A DNA stretch of 64,000 nt from DAOUJI01 sp965237875 (GCA_965237875.1 CBDEGP010000002.1:806001-870000); one strand, 5' to 3'. Counted from the first letter of the stretch, positions 45,944 through 56,108 are shown. Numbers and translations are program-made. Notes: a model not told the origin generated them from the letters alone.

Positions 45944-46028
45944 AGTCCGAAATGGGCCCCGGCCCGTTCGTATGGATTACGGGAATGCCCTTGAGTATAA
46001 TGCAGCAACTTTAAGACTGGAGCAGAAC

Positions 46029-47159
46029 ATGACCAGAGACGGCTTCAAAGTCCTGGACAGCGACATGCACGTGCTGGAGCCGCCCGATTTGTGGCAAACG
46101 TACATCGACCCGGAGTTCAAGAGCCAAGCCCCCGTCGGCAAGACCGACAAAATCGCCGACCTCCAGATGGTCGGGCCTGACGGGAAGGTCTGGGGGAGGA
46201 CGCAGGAGGTCTACAGGGACACCTACAAGCGTCGAGGCTCCAGCGATTTCGTAAAGAACGAGAACAGGTACAGGCCCTTCGAGGAGAAAGGTTGGACGCC
46301 GGAAGTGCAGTTGGAAGGCATGGACCAGGAGGGAATCGACGTAGCTGTGCTGTACCCGTCCCGGGGACTGTTCGCCCTCACCGTGCCGGACCTGGAACCG
46401 AGACTGGCCGCAGCTATAGCCAGGGCCTACAACGACTGGCTCTACGACTTCTGCCGGAAGGACCCCGCCCGCATGTTGGGGGCGGGGATGATATCGCCCT
46501 TCGACGTCGAGGATGCAGTGTTGGAGACCAAACGGTGCGTCAACGAGTTGGGGTTCAAGGCCGTTTTCTTGAGGCCCAACTTGGTGAATGCACGTAACTG
46601 GTACGACCCCTACTACGAACCTCTTTGGGACGCCATCGAGGAGATGCGGGTCCCCCTGGGCTTCCACGAGGGGGCCGGCGCCGCGCTGCCTTTCGTAGGC
46701 CAACAGTTTGGTGAAAATGGAATGCTGCGCCACACCTTTAGCCACCCGGCTGAGCAGATGCTTGCCGTGGCGAGCTTCACTGGCGGAGGCATCCTGGAGC
46801 GGCATCCCAACATGAAAGTGGCCTTCCTGGAGGGCAACTGCTCCTGGGTGCCCTTCCTCTTCTGGCGGCTGGACGAGCACTGGGAGCGGCTGGGCGACGT
46901 GCACGCCCCTGAGTTGAAGATGGCCCCCAGCGAGTACTTCAAGCGCCAGTGCTTCGTTTCGGTGGAGCCCGATGAGGAGCCGGTAAAGTACACCATCGAC
47001 TACATGGGCAACAAAGGACTGGTCTTCTCCACCGACTACCCCCACCCGGACTCCAAGTTCCCGAAAGCGGTCCAAACCTTCCTGACTCTGCCCATCAGCG
47101 ACGAGGACAAGCGGATGATACTCTGGGACAACTGCGCACAATATTACGGTGTGGAATAG
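46029..47159 (+). CDS. Amidohydrolase-2 (ACMSD-like) family protein
   Basis: 376 residues from ATG 46029, GGAGC upstream. The metal-binding DSDMHVLEP near the N-terminus (usual DxHxH reduced to DMH), a GFHEG near 215 and FSTDYPHPDS near 334 fit the amidohydrolase-2 superfamily, which includes decarboxylases of aromatic intermediates. Fits the surrounding dehydrogenases as part of an aromatic or cyclic-acid degradation route; substrate unknown. Confidence 0.9.
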   Translation: MTRDGFKVLDSDMHVLEPPDLWQTYIDPEFKSQAPVGKTDKIADLQMVGPDGKVWGRTQEVYRDTYKRRGSSDFVKNENRYRPFEEKGWTPEVQLEGMDQEGIDVAVLYPSRGLFALTVPDLEPRLAAAIARAYNDWLYDFCRKDPARMLGAGMISPFDVEDAVLETKRCVNELGFKAVFLRPNLVNARNWYDPYYEPLWDAIEEMRVPLGFHEGAGAALPFVGQQFGENGMLRHTFSHPAEQMLAVASFTGGGILERHPNMKVAFLEGNCSWVPFLFWRLDEHWERLGDVHAPELKMAPSEYFKRQCFVSVEPDEEPVKYTIDYMGNKGLVFSTDYPHPDSKFPKAVQTFLTLPISDEDKRMILWDNCAQYYGVE

Positions 47160-47167
47160 GTGAACCT

Positions 47168-48142
47168 ATGGCTGTGATGATCACCGGAGGGACTGGATTC
47201 CTGGGCTCGTACCTGGCCCGCCACATGGTGCGGGAAAAGGGCGAGAAGGGCATGGTCCTTTTCGACATGTACCCCCGGATGTCCAACATCGAGGAAATAA
47301 GGGACGAGGTCACCGTTGTCCAGGGAGACATTCTGGAACCCCAAGAGATCCTCCTGGCTATGGAACGCTACGACGTGGACCGCGTGGTCCATTTGGCCGC
47401 CATCCTGGGTGGCGCCGTGGAAGAGAAGATGGTCCCCTATCTCAGGGTGCAGTGCATGGGGACCGCCAACGTATTCGAGGCATGCCGCATCCACGGCGTG
47501 AAACGGGTGGTCTACGCCAGTTCCGCCGCCGTCTACCGGGGCAACCCCAACCCCTTGGAAGAGGTGGATGAGGACGTGCCGCCCCAGCCAAAGGGCCTCT
47601 ATTCGGCCTGCAAGCATTGGGGAGAGAAGATTGCCGAAGAGTACCGCGTGGCCCACGGTCTGGACTACGTGGCGATCAGGCCCACCACGGTTTTCGGATT
47701 GGGCCGCGGATGGCGTGGATCATACGCCAGCCGTCTGACTCCCATCCCTGAAACGCCCCACTACCTGGTGCTGCCGGAGCTTGCCGCCGTTGGCGAGCCG
47801 ATAGAGATGCCCCGCGACGACACTCCTACCGACTGGATATATGCCGCGGACGCCGCCGAGGTATGGAGCCTGGCTCTGACGGTCCCGGACCCGGCCCATA
47901 GGGTCTTCAACATGCGGTCGGAGCGCAGGCAAATGGGAGAGCTGACGGACCACCTCCGCAACCTGCTGCCCGACGCCCAGATCACGGTCTCCAAAGAGCC
48001 GATGAAAGACCCTCTGCAACTGATGAGCAACCGGCGGCTGGTGGAGGACCTTGGCTTCCGAGCCAAGTACACGATGGAGTCGGGCATGGTCGAATACCTC
48101 AGCATGGTCCGCGAGCAGGCCGGCCTTCCCCCCGTGGGCTAA
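47168..48142 (+). CDS. NAD-dependent epimerase/dehydratase family protein
   Basis: 324 residues of the extended SDR type. GGTGFLG at 7-13 binds NAD, ASSAAVYRG provides the catalytic Ser near 119, and YSACK gives Tyr145 and Lys149. It lies eight bases after the amidohydrolase stop and ends the catabolic run. Confidence 0.93.
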   Translation: MAVMITGGTGFLGSYLARHMVREKGEKGMVLFDMYPRMSNIEEIRDEVTVVQGDILEPQEILLAMERYDVDRVVHLAAILGGAVEEKMVPYLRVQCMGTANVFEACRIHGVKRVVYASSAAVYRGNPNPLEEVDEDVPPQPKGLYSACKHWGEKIAEEYRVAHGLDYVAIRPTTVFGLGRGWRGSYASRLTPIPETPHYLVLPELAAVGEPIEMPRDDTPTDWIYAADAAEVWSLALTVPDPAHRVFNMRSERRQMGELTDHLRNLLPDAQITVSKEPMKDPLQLMSNRRLVEDLGFRAKYTMESGMVEYLSMVREQAGLPPVG

Positions 48143-48264
48143 CGCGAGCTGGGACGAGCCGGCCTTTCCCCCCCGTTCATGTCAGCGCTGTCCGATTCCG
48201 CTCAGGCCCACTTTTCCCGGCCTAAGCGTACTGAATTCATAACTCCTGTAAAAGGCGGAGGTAA

Positions 48265-48384
48265 AGTGGACCGCGTGGGTGGATCGACCACCTGCTAGAG
48301 CGGGTCTGGGGCCTGCAGACCGTAGGTGACCTGAGGCCGATGCGCACTGCTATCAGCAGCCTCCGCAGACGGTTGGGCCGCTAG
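48265..48384 (+). pseudogene. Remnant of an OmpR/PhoB-type response regulator C-terminus
   Basis: The open frame between stops 48262-48264 and 48382-48384 reads as a winged-helix tail: HLLERVWG, then LRPMRTAISSLRRRLGR. This matches the recognition helix and C-terminal hairpin of OmpR-family regulators. The receiver domain and the rest of the DNA-binding domain are missing. The other parts of 48143-48580 show no gene. Confidence 0.5.
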
Positions 48385-48580
48385 AGATGCGGTGTGCCTC
48401 GACGATCTCAATCAGGCATCGGTGGGGTACATGCCGGCCGTTGGGCACGGCTTTGAGAGCAATTTCAGGATGGGATACGGCGGCGACGAGGCGAGTCGCA
48501 GTAGTAGTGAATCCTACCGACGGAGCCGGGCAGGCGGCGCCCGCCGCCACCCCGGGCTTCCCTAGATGGAAGGGTAATCC

Positions 48581-51061
48581 ATGAGCCAGATACTCGATAG
48601 GCTGAGCTGGCTGGTCACGGTCCGACCATACATCACGCTCGTCGTCATCGTCATCATTACCGTCTTGCTGGCCGCGGGGGCGACGCGGCGCGCGCCGCCG
48701 CCAGAGACGGAGGAGACGCTTCCCCAGGGGAGCGCAATTACCGAAGCTATGGCTGAGATCGATGAGCTCTTCGGGGACTCCGGCGAGGTAAGCGTTGTTA
48801 CTCTCTTGTTCCGCGGGGAGGCGCTCACGCCCAACGGTCTCTCCCAGATGGACGCTCTACTCGATGACATCGTCAGCGACCCGGGCGTTGAGGAGCTGCT
48901 GGCGCCAGCCGATCCAATCGTCGCACCTACGTCGCTGGTCAAGGCCGCGCTTCAATTGGACAGCTTCGAGTCGGTCACGCAGGCGGAAATCGACTCCGCC
49001 CGCGGATCCCCGGAGATCCAGGAGGCGCTCGCTGCGATGACTGGAACCGACACGGACGGCACATCCGTCGCGATCGCCAACATCCGCCTGAAAGACACGA
49101 GCGACAACAGAGTTGAGGACGCTGAACGGAAGATCAACGAGCTGGCGGGCGGCGATGAGGGCCCGCTGCGCGTGAGCAGCGTATCACCCGTGGTGATTGA
49201 GGACGAGTACAAGGAGGCCACGGAGACGGGGATGCTGCCACTGATAGGGATCGCGCTCCTGCTAATCGCAGCGCTAATCCTGCTTTTCATGCGCACGTTC
49301 TCAGATCTGCTGCTTACGCTGACGGGCCTTCTCATTTCTATGATATGGATCATCGGGGCGGAGGGCTGGCTCGGGCCGAACGCGCTGGGTCTTACCGGCC
49401 CTCCGAACTCGCTCACGGCGATGGTGCCAATCATCGTGATCAGCCTCACGGTGGACTATGCGATCCAGACCGTTTCGCACTACCGTGAGCAGCGCGCCGC
49501 CGGTGAGCCGGTGGTGAGGGCCGTCCGCACGGGACTGCGAAACGTCACCGTCCCGGTGACTCTGGCCGCCGTTACGACGATTGTGAGCCTGTTGGTGAGC
49601 CTGTTCTCGCCCATCGGGATAGTTGGCGACTTCGGCATCATCGCGGGGCTGGGCGTAGGGATGAGCCTGATCGTGATGCTGACGCTGGTCCCGGCCGGCC
49701 GGACGATCATCGACCGTCGGCGCGAGTCACGCGGCACGTTGGCGCCGCCCCGGCCAATCTCGAACGCGTTGCCGGGCGTCGAGCGGGTGGCGGAGCTGCT
49801 GGGGAGAGGGGTCACCCGCGCGCCCGCGCCCTACATCATCGTTGTGGTTGCGGTGACGATCGGGCTCGGATTTGCGGCGGCCACGGGGCTCAAGTCGGAA
49901 TTCAGCATCCGCGACATCCTGCCCAGAGGCGGGAGCGTGCTGGAGGATATGAACACCCTCGATGCGGCCGTCGGCGGCTCAACGGAGGTGACCAGTGTAC
50001 TCGTGAAGGCCGAGGCCACGGAGACCCGCACACTTCTGAACCTGCAAGACCTCACAACCGCCTTCCAGGACGAACTCCGGCGGCCACGGGCGGCGGCGGG
50101 ACCGATTCAGGCATCGTACGAGTTGCTTGTGCGTGACTGGACCAACGATAGCGGGGAGCCCGGCGACAAATATGACCCGGAGCTCGCAGCTCTCTTCCGG
50201 GAAGCCTCTACGGGGGTGCAACTCGATCCTGATCTGATGCAGGAGCTCCTCGACAAGCTCGAGGCGAGAGACCCCTCCCTCGCACACGTTTTGGTCAATG
50301 ATTCGGAGGGCATCGACACAATGCTGCTCCAGTTCCCGACCTACTCGGGCGACGCCACGCGAACGAAGGTGATCCAGCAGGACATCGAGGCGCTCTGGTC
50401 CGGCGACGACGACGCCATCACGGCGACTTCGGAGAGCATCATCTCGATCACGGTCACGGACGCCATCACAGAACGGCAGACAGAGGCGATCAGCACGACT
50501 ATCGCGGCGGCCCTCTGCGTCCTCGCCGTCTTCTTCTGGGTGACGGTGCGCCAGCCGGCGCTGGCGTTTATCGCGGTGGGGCCCATCGTGCTCGTCCTCA
50601 TCTGTGTGCTGGGCACGATGGCGCTGCTGGGCATTCCATACTCACTGATCACATCGATTATCACGGCGCTCTCGATTGGTATCGGGGTGGACTACACGAT
50701 CCATGTGATTCATCGCTACCGGGAGGAGTTCTCCCGCGAGCGCAACCCGGAGAGAGCGGCGGTCCGGACCCTGGCGACCACTGGGTCGGCGCTGTTGGGC
50801 TCTGCGTTGACGACGACGCTCGGCTTCGGAGTGCTGGCAGCCTCGCCGCTGCTTGCGTCCCAGCAGTTCGGCATCACGGCGGCGATCACGATCGCGTACT
50901 CGTTGATAGTCTCCATCCTGGTAGTGCCGCCCGCGATGACGGTCTGGGGGGCGTACCAGAATATGCGGCTGCGCTCGATGGTAGAGCGCCAGTGGAACGA
51001 GCTCGACATAGCTATCGAGGACATTCATCGGCGCTACGAGCAGGAACAGGACTCGTCGTAG
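48581..51061 (+). CDS. MMPL/RND-family transporter
   Basis: 826 residues, two homologous halves each with a large external domain followed by about five membrane helices. The halves carry MVPIIVISLTVDYAIQTVSH and ALSIGIGVDYTIHVIHRY, the RND acidic motif in helix 4. It probably exports lipids or hydrophobic compounds using the proton gradient; a hopanoid or lipid carrier role is possible. Codon choice (many ATC, ACG, GCG) looks unlike the catabolic genes upstream, suggesting transfer. GGAAGGG lies before the ATG. Confidence 0.86.
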   Translation: MSQILDRLSWLVTVRPYITLVVIVIITVLLAAGATRRAPPPETEETLPQGSAITEAMAEIDELFGDSGEVSVVTLLFRGEALTPNGLSQMDALLDDIVSDPGVEELLAPADPIVAPTSLVKAALQLDSFESVTQAEIDSARGSPEIQEALAAMTGTDTDGTSVAIANIRLKDTSDNRVEDAERKINELAGGDEGPLRVSSVSPVVIEDEYKEATETGMLPLIGIALLLIAALILLFMRTFSDLLLTLTGLLISMIWIIGAEGWLGPNALGLTGPPNSLTAMVPIIVISLTVDYAIQTVSHYREQRAAGEPVVRAVRTGLRNVTVPVTLAAVTTIVSLLVSLFSPIGIVGDFGIIAGLGVGMSLIVMLTLVPAGRTIIDRRRESRGTLAPPRPISNALPGVERVAELLGRGVTRAPAPYIIVVVAVTIGLGFAAATGLKSEFSIRDILPRGGSVLEDMNTLDAAVGGSTEVTSVLVKAEATETRTLLNLQDLTTAFQDELRRPRAAAGPIQASYELLVRDWTNDSGEPGDKYDPELAALFREASTGVQLDPDLMQELLDKLEARDPSLAHVLVNDSEGIDTMLLQFPTYSGDATRTKVIQQDIEALWSGDDDAITATSESIISITVTDAITERQTEAISTTIAAALCVLAVFFWVTVRQPALAFIAVGPIVLVLICVLGTMALLGIPYSLITSIITALSIGIGVDYTIHVIHRYREEFSRERNPERAAVRTLATTGSALLGSALTTTLGFGVLAASPLLASQQFGITAAITIAYSLIVSILVVPPAMTVWGAYQNMRLRSMVERQWNELDIAIEDIHRRYEQEQDSS

Positions 51062-51220
51062 ACGGCACGCTGGGAAAGGCGTTGCAAGGCTAGCGGTCTC
51101 AATGGCGTGGCCGGCCGCGGCAATGGGGTGGATGCGGTCAGGCGGTCTCCATGGTGTTGAGGTTATCGTGGCCGCGGATGATGGGCGCCCTGACGCCTCG
51201 GATGCGGTGGCAGGAGTTGA

Positions 51221-52273
51221 GGGAGCCGAGGCGCGCCAAACGTTGGAGGGTGGATATCGGTCGCCGAACGGTTGGAAGAATTCGGGACGCTGTGCGCCAG
51301 CGTTGAAGCCCATGAAGCAACCATCGCAACAACTGCTGCCCAGGTGACGGTTTTACGCGCTGAGATTTCCGGTATGGAGGTGGAAATTACCGAACACCGG
51401 AGGCCAGCCGAGGAGCTTAACGATGACTTCCACAAATACGTTGGCCACAAAGAACTGCAACTGGAAGTAAAGGACCATGGTTATACCGTAACTCGGAACG
51501 GCGTCCCGGCATCCCAGCTGAGTGAAGGTGAAAATACTGCGTTCGCCCTGCTCTACTTCCTGAAGTCTCTAAGAGACCACCGGTTCGACTTTCAAAATGG
51601 GGTGGTCGTGCTAGACGACCCGATTTCGAGCCTCGACGCAAACTCCCTATTCCTTGCATATGGGTTCATTCAAGAACGCACCAGGGACGCCGGCCAGTTA
51701 TTCATTCTGACTCACAACTTCACGTTCTTCCGGCAGGTGCGGAATTGGTTTCATCATCTCAAGGATCAAGGACGTAAAGATATTAACCGGCGGCCTGCTG
51801 GATTCTACATGCTGAATTGCCTATCTGACGACAAGGGGCGCAATTCGAACATCCAGGACTTAGACCCGCTGCTCGAGCGTCATGAATCTGACTACCACTA
51901 CCTATTTGCCTGTGTTCTAAGCAGAGCGTCTTCTCCGACGGCCGCCCTGGAAACCAACTATGGGCTCCCTAATATGGCAAGGCGTCTGCTGGAAGCCTTT
52001 CTGGCATTTCGCCAGCCGGACGTATCTGGTGGACTGTGGCAAAAAATGCAGAATGTCAATGTCGAAGAGGCAAAGAAATCTCAGATACTACGTTTCGTTC
52101 ACACGTACTCTCACAACGATGCCATAGTGGAACCCGAGCATGACCCTTCGCTGCTGGGCGAAGCGCCGGCTGTACTCTCTGACCTCCTCGATTTGATCAA
52201 GTCGCAAGACCTAGACCACTATGAACGCATGGTGCAGTTGGTCACGCAAGTGGATCACTATGAGGAGGAGTGA
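51221..52273 (+). pseudogene. AAA_13-type ATPase, 5'-truncated
   Basis: The frame opens after TGA 51218-51220 and reads a coiled segment, then a late ABC signature LSEGENTAFALLYFL and Walker B VVVLDDPISSLDAN (a large AAA_13/SMC-like ATPase tail). The Walker A half and about 400 residues are absent. TTG 51272 could start a fragment protein. Remaining conserved His/Arg residues follow in a C-terminal domain of about 190 residues. Related ATPases include anticodon nucleases (PrrC, RloC) and other defence proteins, but the fragment cannot be assigned. Confidence 0.75.
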
Positions 52274-53530
52274 TCACACTTCACTCGAGCTCTGGTCCGC
52301 GATTACATAGTGTTCCAGAGCGGCGGCGTATTGGTTAAGAAGATGGCTGACCGTTTCAGATTCCACTCCGTATACCCGCCTAGCAATTTGGATGTCCCGT
52401 GGGCATAAGTGGTTTTGTAGCCACGTATGCCGCCATTTCATAATAGTAGGAGGCAGGTACCCGGATGCTCACAAGGCCACCACCAACTCGAAAGTTCGCA
52501 GTACAGTACGCTCAGGCCCACCAAACTGGACAAAAACAAGAACCTTCATTCGACGGACACAATAGACAAGGAAAACTCAGGTACTCGTGGGCGGTCGATT
52601 TGGGTCCTTTTGGATCAGGTCGGATTGCTAGACAATAGCATTCATCACGAGACCCTGCCGTAGAGGGTGAGGCTGCGGGCAACGGGCGAGGCATATGCCC
52701 CAGGCTGCCGAAGCCGGCTGGTCCTTCCGTAGCTGATTCAGACGAACTGGGACGGACTAGTGGTCTCCCCCATGACTGGTTCGATCCCTGTCTGGTGGGC
52801 CGGAGCATACCGAATTGCGAACTTTTCGGTGGGAAGTTCCCCTATAATGGACAAGATGGGAGATTTGGGAGGGACACGCAAGTCTCCTAACCTTAAGGGT
52901 TTGAAGCTACTGCTTTCCAGTCATAGGCTTCGGTTCGGGTCCGCTCCAGTGCACGAGGAGGCAACACCAATTATCGATGCAACGCCCCTGCTAAGACAAG
53001 AAGCGCCGCAACGGTCCATACGGTATTTCCCTGAAAACGGAAGCCTACAAAATCCCTTATGTTGGCGGCTCAGCCTGTCCAGTTCGGTCTTCTCCGCCAT
53101 AAGGTACCCAATGCGTTGCCCCAGCTCACGCCGACCTTGGGAAGGCAGGTTTAACAGTCGGAATCGGGTGGTCGAGTTCTACGGCTCTGGTCGAATCATC
53201 AGACTCGACCGGGATTCTGAAGGACCCTATCCAAGGTGTGCTCTACGCAATAACGGCGTGCGCGTCAAATAAGCTCAACCAAAGGAAATTATGCCGGTCT
53301 CGCATAAGCGGGTCCAAGTTGCAGGCTTCAAAGCCTTCGAAATCGACCGCATGTCATCAACAGCCTTGCAATGCAAAATGTGAAATAGTGGGTCCTAACG
53401 CCGCAATCAGCAACCCGCAGCCCACAAGAAACGCTGGATAGCGATTTTCGTGCGGGAGTTCGGTTTGCGACTTTCTTAGTTGGGGCCGAACCTCCGCATC
53501 GCAGCAACAATTTGAAGGAGGGAACCGTTA
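52274..53530. other. Decayed region of about 1.25 kb
   Basis: No intact gene. Several short frames occur, the longest at 52760-53272 on the plus strand, but composition and the many breaks suggest decay. A minus-strand stretch near 53000-53140 reads LGQRIGYLMAEKTELDRL in one frame, then shifts, and may be a gene relic. A TATAAT at 52843-52848 has no good partner box. Confidence 0.4.
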
Positions 53531-54462
53531 ATGGCTCAATCCAAGAGGACCCTTTTCGTGCCGGTCGTTCCGATGGAAAGACTCAACCCTCACTTTAAGT
53601 CATTGGTAGATGCTCCAACGTATCATCCAACCCGAAATATGTTGGATCAGGTCTACCAGGGCTTCGAAGCCCCCGACGGAAATTTTTTGGAGCAATTTCA
53701 AACCACGGGTTTTGATGCCCGGTTCTTTGAGCTCTATCTCTACGCATATTTCTCTAACTCTGGTTTTGAGGTAGACCGAACTCATCCGAGTCCAGACTTC
53801 GTTGTTACTCGAGATGCAGTCACAGTTGCAGTCGAAGCGACTACTGTGAATCCCTCACAAGGAAACCTATTTGCCAGCGAGTCCTTGCCTTCTAAGCTTG
53901 GCCCAAGGGAGTTAGCGCGCTTCCAGAACGAAGAGCTTCCCATCAGGTTTGGCAGTCCTCTGTTTTCAAAGCTAAAGAATAAGTACTGGGAGCTGGAACA
54001 TTGCAAGGGCCGGCCTTTCATCCTAGCCATTCAGGCGTTCTTCAATGAAGAGTCTTTGACCCTGGCAGACAGTGGCCTGACCCAGTATCTTTATGGTCAT
54101 CGAATGTCAGCTGGTTGGGCAAAGGCAGGAAACTTGGTACTCAACACGGATATTGTTGAATCCCATACCTACGGAGACAAGACGATCCCCTCGAATTTTT
54201 TTGAACAACCTGACACGGAGTATGTCAGCGCGGTAGTGTTCACCAACAGTGGAACTCATGCTAAGTTCACGAGGATGGGGTATCAACAGGGCTTCGGGAA
54301 CGAACATTTTGATGTTTTTAGGGAAGGTTACTGTTATAACCCGGATCCTGACGCAATGGATCCTACGTATTTCGAATACAATCTCGCCGAACCTCCCCTG
54401 GTTGAGTCCTGGGGTCAAGGCCTAGTGGTTAACCATAATCCAAACGCTCTATCCCCGCTCCC
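53531..54462 (+). pseudogene. Truncated 'glycosaminoglycan attachment site'-type protein, cut by IS1182 element
   Basis: About 310 codons from ATG 53531 (AAGGAGGGAACC upstream). FFELYLYAYFSNSGFEVDR and PDFVV-x-VAVEATT suggest a PD-(D/E)xK-like nuclease core, as in proteins sometimes labelled glycosaminoglycan attachment site. The frame continues into the insertion sequence at LSPLP, after which residues are IS-derived. Sequence right of the element (56029 on) does not resume the protein, so the 3' end was lost by a deletion or rearrangement. Confidence 0.75.
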
Positions 54463-54478
54463 TAGCAGCCCGTCCGAG
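54462..54478 (+). repeat. IS1182 left terminal inverted repeat
   Basis: ctagcagcccgtccgag, exactly complementary to 56012-56028. It is 23 bases beyond the end of the transposase gene. Confidence 0.9.
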
Positions 54479-54501
54479 GATTATCTAACGGTGCTTGCAG
54501 G

Positions 54502-55953
54502 TCAGCGACAATGGATTGCGACAACTAATTTTGCCGGTTGCCCCGGCCGGCCCCCAGATAGCTTTGCGAATAGCGCCGTGCTCACTACCTCGGCAAAGTT
54601 CCTGATGCGTTGGGCTGGCCCATCGCCCCGTGCTTTCCTGTGCAGATTGACCCCAAAGCGGAACAGTTTGAGCAGGTTGTGGCCGGTGCAGATCAGCGAC
54701 CATTCGCCGTTCACCTTCTCCAGTCCCCGCAGCAGGAACTGCCGGAATCCCCGACCCTGCTTGATCTGGCCGAATACCGGCTCCACAGTTTGCATCCGCA
54801 AAGCGCAGCGCTGCCGACCCCGCTTGGTCTGTAACTTACGTCGCATCCGGTCCCTGGGAGACAGATGGCTGGGTATGCGACCTCGGGGCGCGGGTGGCAC
54901 AACCCGCCCGTGGCGGGTCTGCTCCGGCGCGACGAACGGGTCCACGCCCAGAGCATAGAGCTCGTCGACTGCCTTTGCCGAGTAATAGCCAGCATCGGCG
55001 GATACTTCCCTGGGGACTGCACCGACGTTGTCGATGGTCTCCTCCATCATCGCCGCAGCCTGTTGCTTATCCGAAGTCTGGTTGGTCGCCCGCGCCGCCA
55101 CGATCACCTGGTGAGCGCTGTCCACCACCGCCTGACAGTTGTACGCTTGCAGGAAGTCCTTTCCTCCAGGTGCGGGCATGATGCGCGACTCGGTATCGGT
55201 GAAGTTACGCTGGGCCTTGTCGTCGGGCGCCCCCGGGTGATTACCACCTTCGGCCTCGGCCTGTTCGCCAGCCGCCTGCGCCTCGGCTTCCAGCGCCGCC
55301 ATGGCTTCCCGTATCTTCTCCAACCGACCCTCTCGAAAGGCCAACTCCTGCGGCAACTCATCTCCACGCTTGTCTTTGCCGTACCGCCGGTCTTCCTCAT
55401 CATCCGCTGCCTGGGCCTGTCGCAACAACTCCGCGACCTCCGCCGCCAACTGCGCTGCCTTCTCCTTCATCCGTTGGTAACTCATCGCCTTATGCTTCGA
55501 TGCGTTGGCCTTGACCTTCGTGCCGTCCAGCGCCACGTGCCCCAGCTTCACCAGACCCGCCTGCTGGCACAACGCCAGTACCTGTACGAACAGGCCCGAC
55601 AGCGCATCCACATGATCCTTGCGAAAGTCGGAGATGGTCCGGAAGTCCGGTGTGTTGTTCGCCGCCAACACCCTGAAGGCGATGTCCTCGTGGAGACGCT
55701 GGGCGATGCGGCGTGAGGACGCCACCCCCACGCAGTAGCCGTAGAGCAACACCTTGACCATCATCCGTGGATGATACGGCGGCCCGCCACGCCGTTCCCG
55801 CTCGTAGCGAGCGGTGACCTCCGACATGTCCAACTGGTCCACCACGTCGGATATGAAGTAGGCCAGATGGTCGTCAGGCAGCCACTCCTGCAACGCCGCT
55901 GGCAACAGCAACTGCTGGTCGGGTTCGTAGGGAAGGTAGGTTTTGCTCATCAA
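54502..55953 (-). CDS. IS1182-family transposase (DDE)
   Basis: 483 residues, apparently intact. The DDE catalytic residues are Asp143 (VALDGTKVKANAS), Asp320 (VSADAGYYS) and Glu391 (TVEPVFGQIKQ). The N-terminal domain (about 1-125) contains the HTH region typical of this family, and a highly charged insert rich in Glu/Ala (about 155-255) lies between the first two acids. Confidence 0.95.
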   Translation of the reverse strand: MMSKTYLPYEPDQQLLLPAALQEWLPDDHLAYFISDVVDQLDMSEVTARYERERRGGPPYHPRMMVKVLLYGYCVGVASSRRIAQRLHEDIAFRVLAANNTPDFRTISDFRKDHVDALSGLFVQVLALCQQAGLVKLGHVALDGTKVKANASKHKAMSYQRMKEKAAQLAAEVAELLRQAQAADDEEDRRYGKDKRGDELPQELAFREGRLEKIREAMAALEAEAQAAGEQAEAEGGNHPGAPDDKAQRNFTDTESRIMPAPGGKDFLQAYNCQAVVDSAHQVIVAARATNQTSDKQQAAAMMEETIDNVGAVPREVSADAGYYSAKAVDELYALGVDPFVAPEQTRHGRVVPPAPRGRIPSHLSPRDRMRRKLQTKRGRQRCALRMQTVEPVFGQIKQGRGFRQFLLRGLEKVNGEWSLICTGHNLLKLFRFGVNLHRKARGDGPAQRIRNFAEVVSTALFAKLSGGRPGQPAKLVVAIHCR

Positions 55954-56011
55954 CGACTCCCCGCTACTGGACTGGGCCCATCATACCCCCAAACACTCGC
56001 CAACCGTGTTT

Positions 56012-56028
56012 CTCGGACGGGCTGCTAG
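56012..56028 (-). repeat. IS1182 right terminal inverted repeat
   Basis: Plus-strand ctcggacgggctgctag, the complement of 54462-54478. Confidence 0.9.
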
Positions 56029-56076
56029 TCCGCCGCTTCACAACCGCATAGCGACGCCTTCCTGAAGGCGCACCAC

Positions 56077-56108
56077 GGGGCCGCTTCCCTCTACAGGGGG
56101 GCGGCCCC
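56077..56108 (+). repeat. Hairpin leader A of the accessory island
   Basis: ggggccgc (56077-56084) pairs with gcggcccc (56101-56108); an inner tccct and aggg(g) can extend the stem. It is preceded by gcaccacg and lies 36 bases before the RadC-like gene. A matching element is at 59197-59236, also preceded by gcaccacg and containing tccctc-ACAGGG. Confidence 0.7.

Larger units (their letters stand above)
54462..56028 (-). mobile_element. IS1182-family insertion sequence
   Basis: About 1.57 kb bounded by a perfect 17-base terminal inverted repeat, ctagcagcccgtccgag at 54462-54478 and its complement at 56012-56028. It encodes a single full-length transposase. The outer CTAG on both ends could be part of the repeat or a palindromic 4-base target duplication. 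The element separates core-like sequence from the accessory island. Confidence 0.92.

Noticed and set aside
48390..48580. Short frames in both strands before the MMPL gene
   Set aside because: No motif, no ribosome site; probable non-coding or decayed sequence.
52771..52810. tRNA 3' half with a T-arm-like GGTTCGATCCC
   Set aside because: The T stem has a mismatch, there is no matching acceptor, D or anticodon arm, and no CCA end in register.
52760..53272. 170-codon open frame on the plus strand
   Set aside because: No ribosome site, no recognisable motif, biased composition and competing frames; treated as chance or decay.
54502..54958. C-terminal ~150 residues of the 53531 frame as real protein
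   Set aside because: They are translated from the antisense strand of the IS1182 transposase gene.
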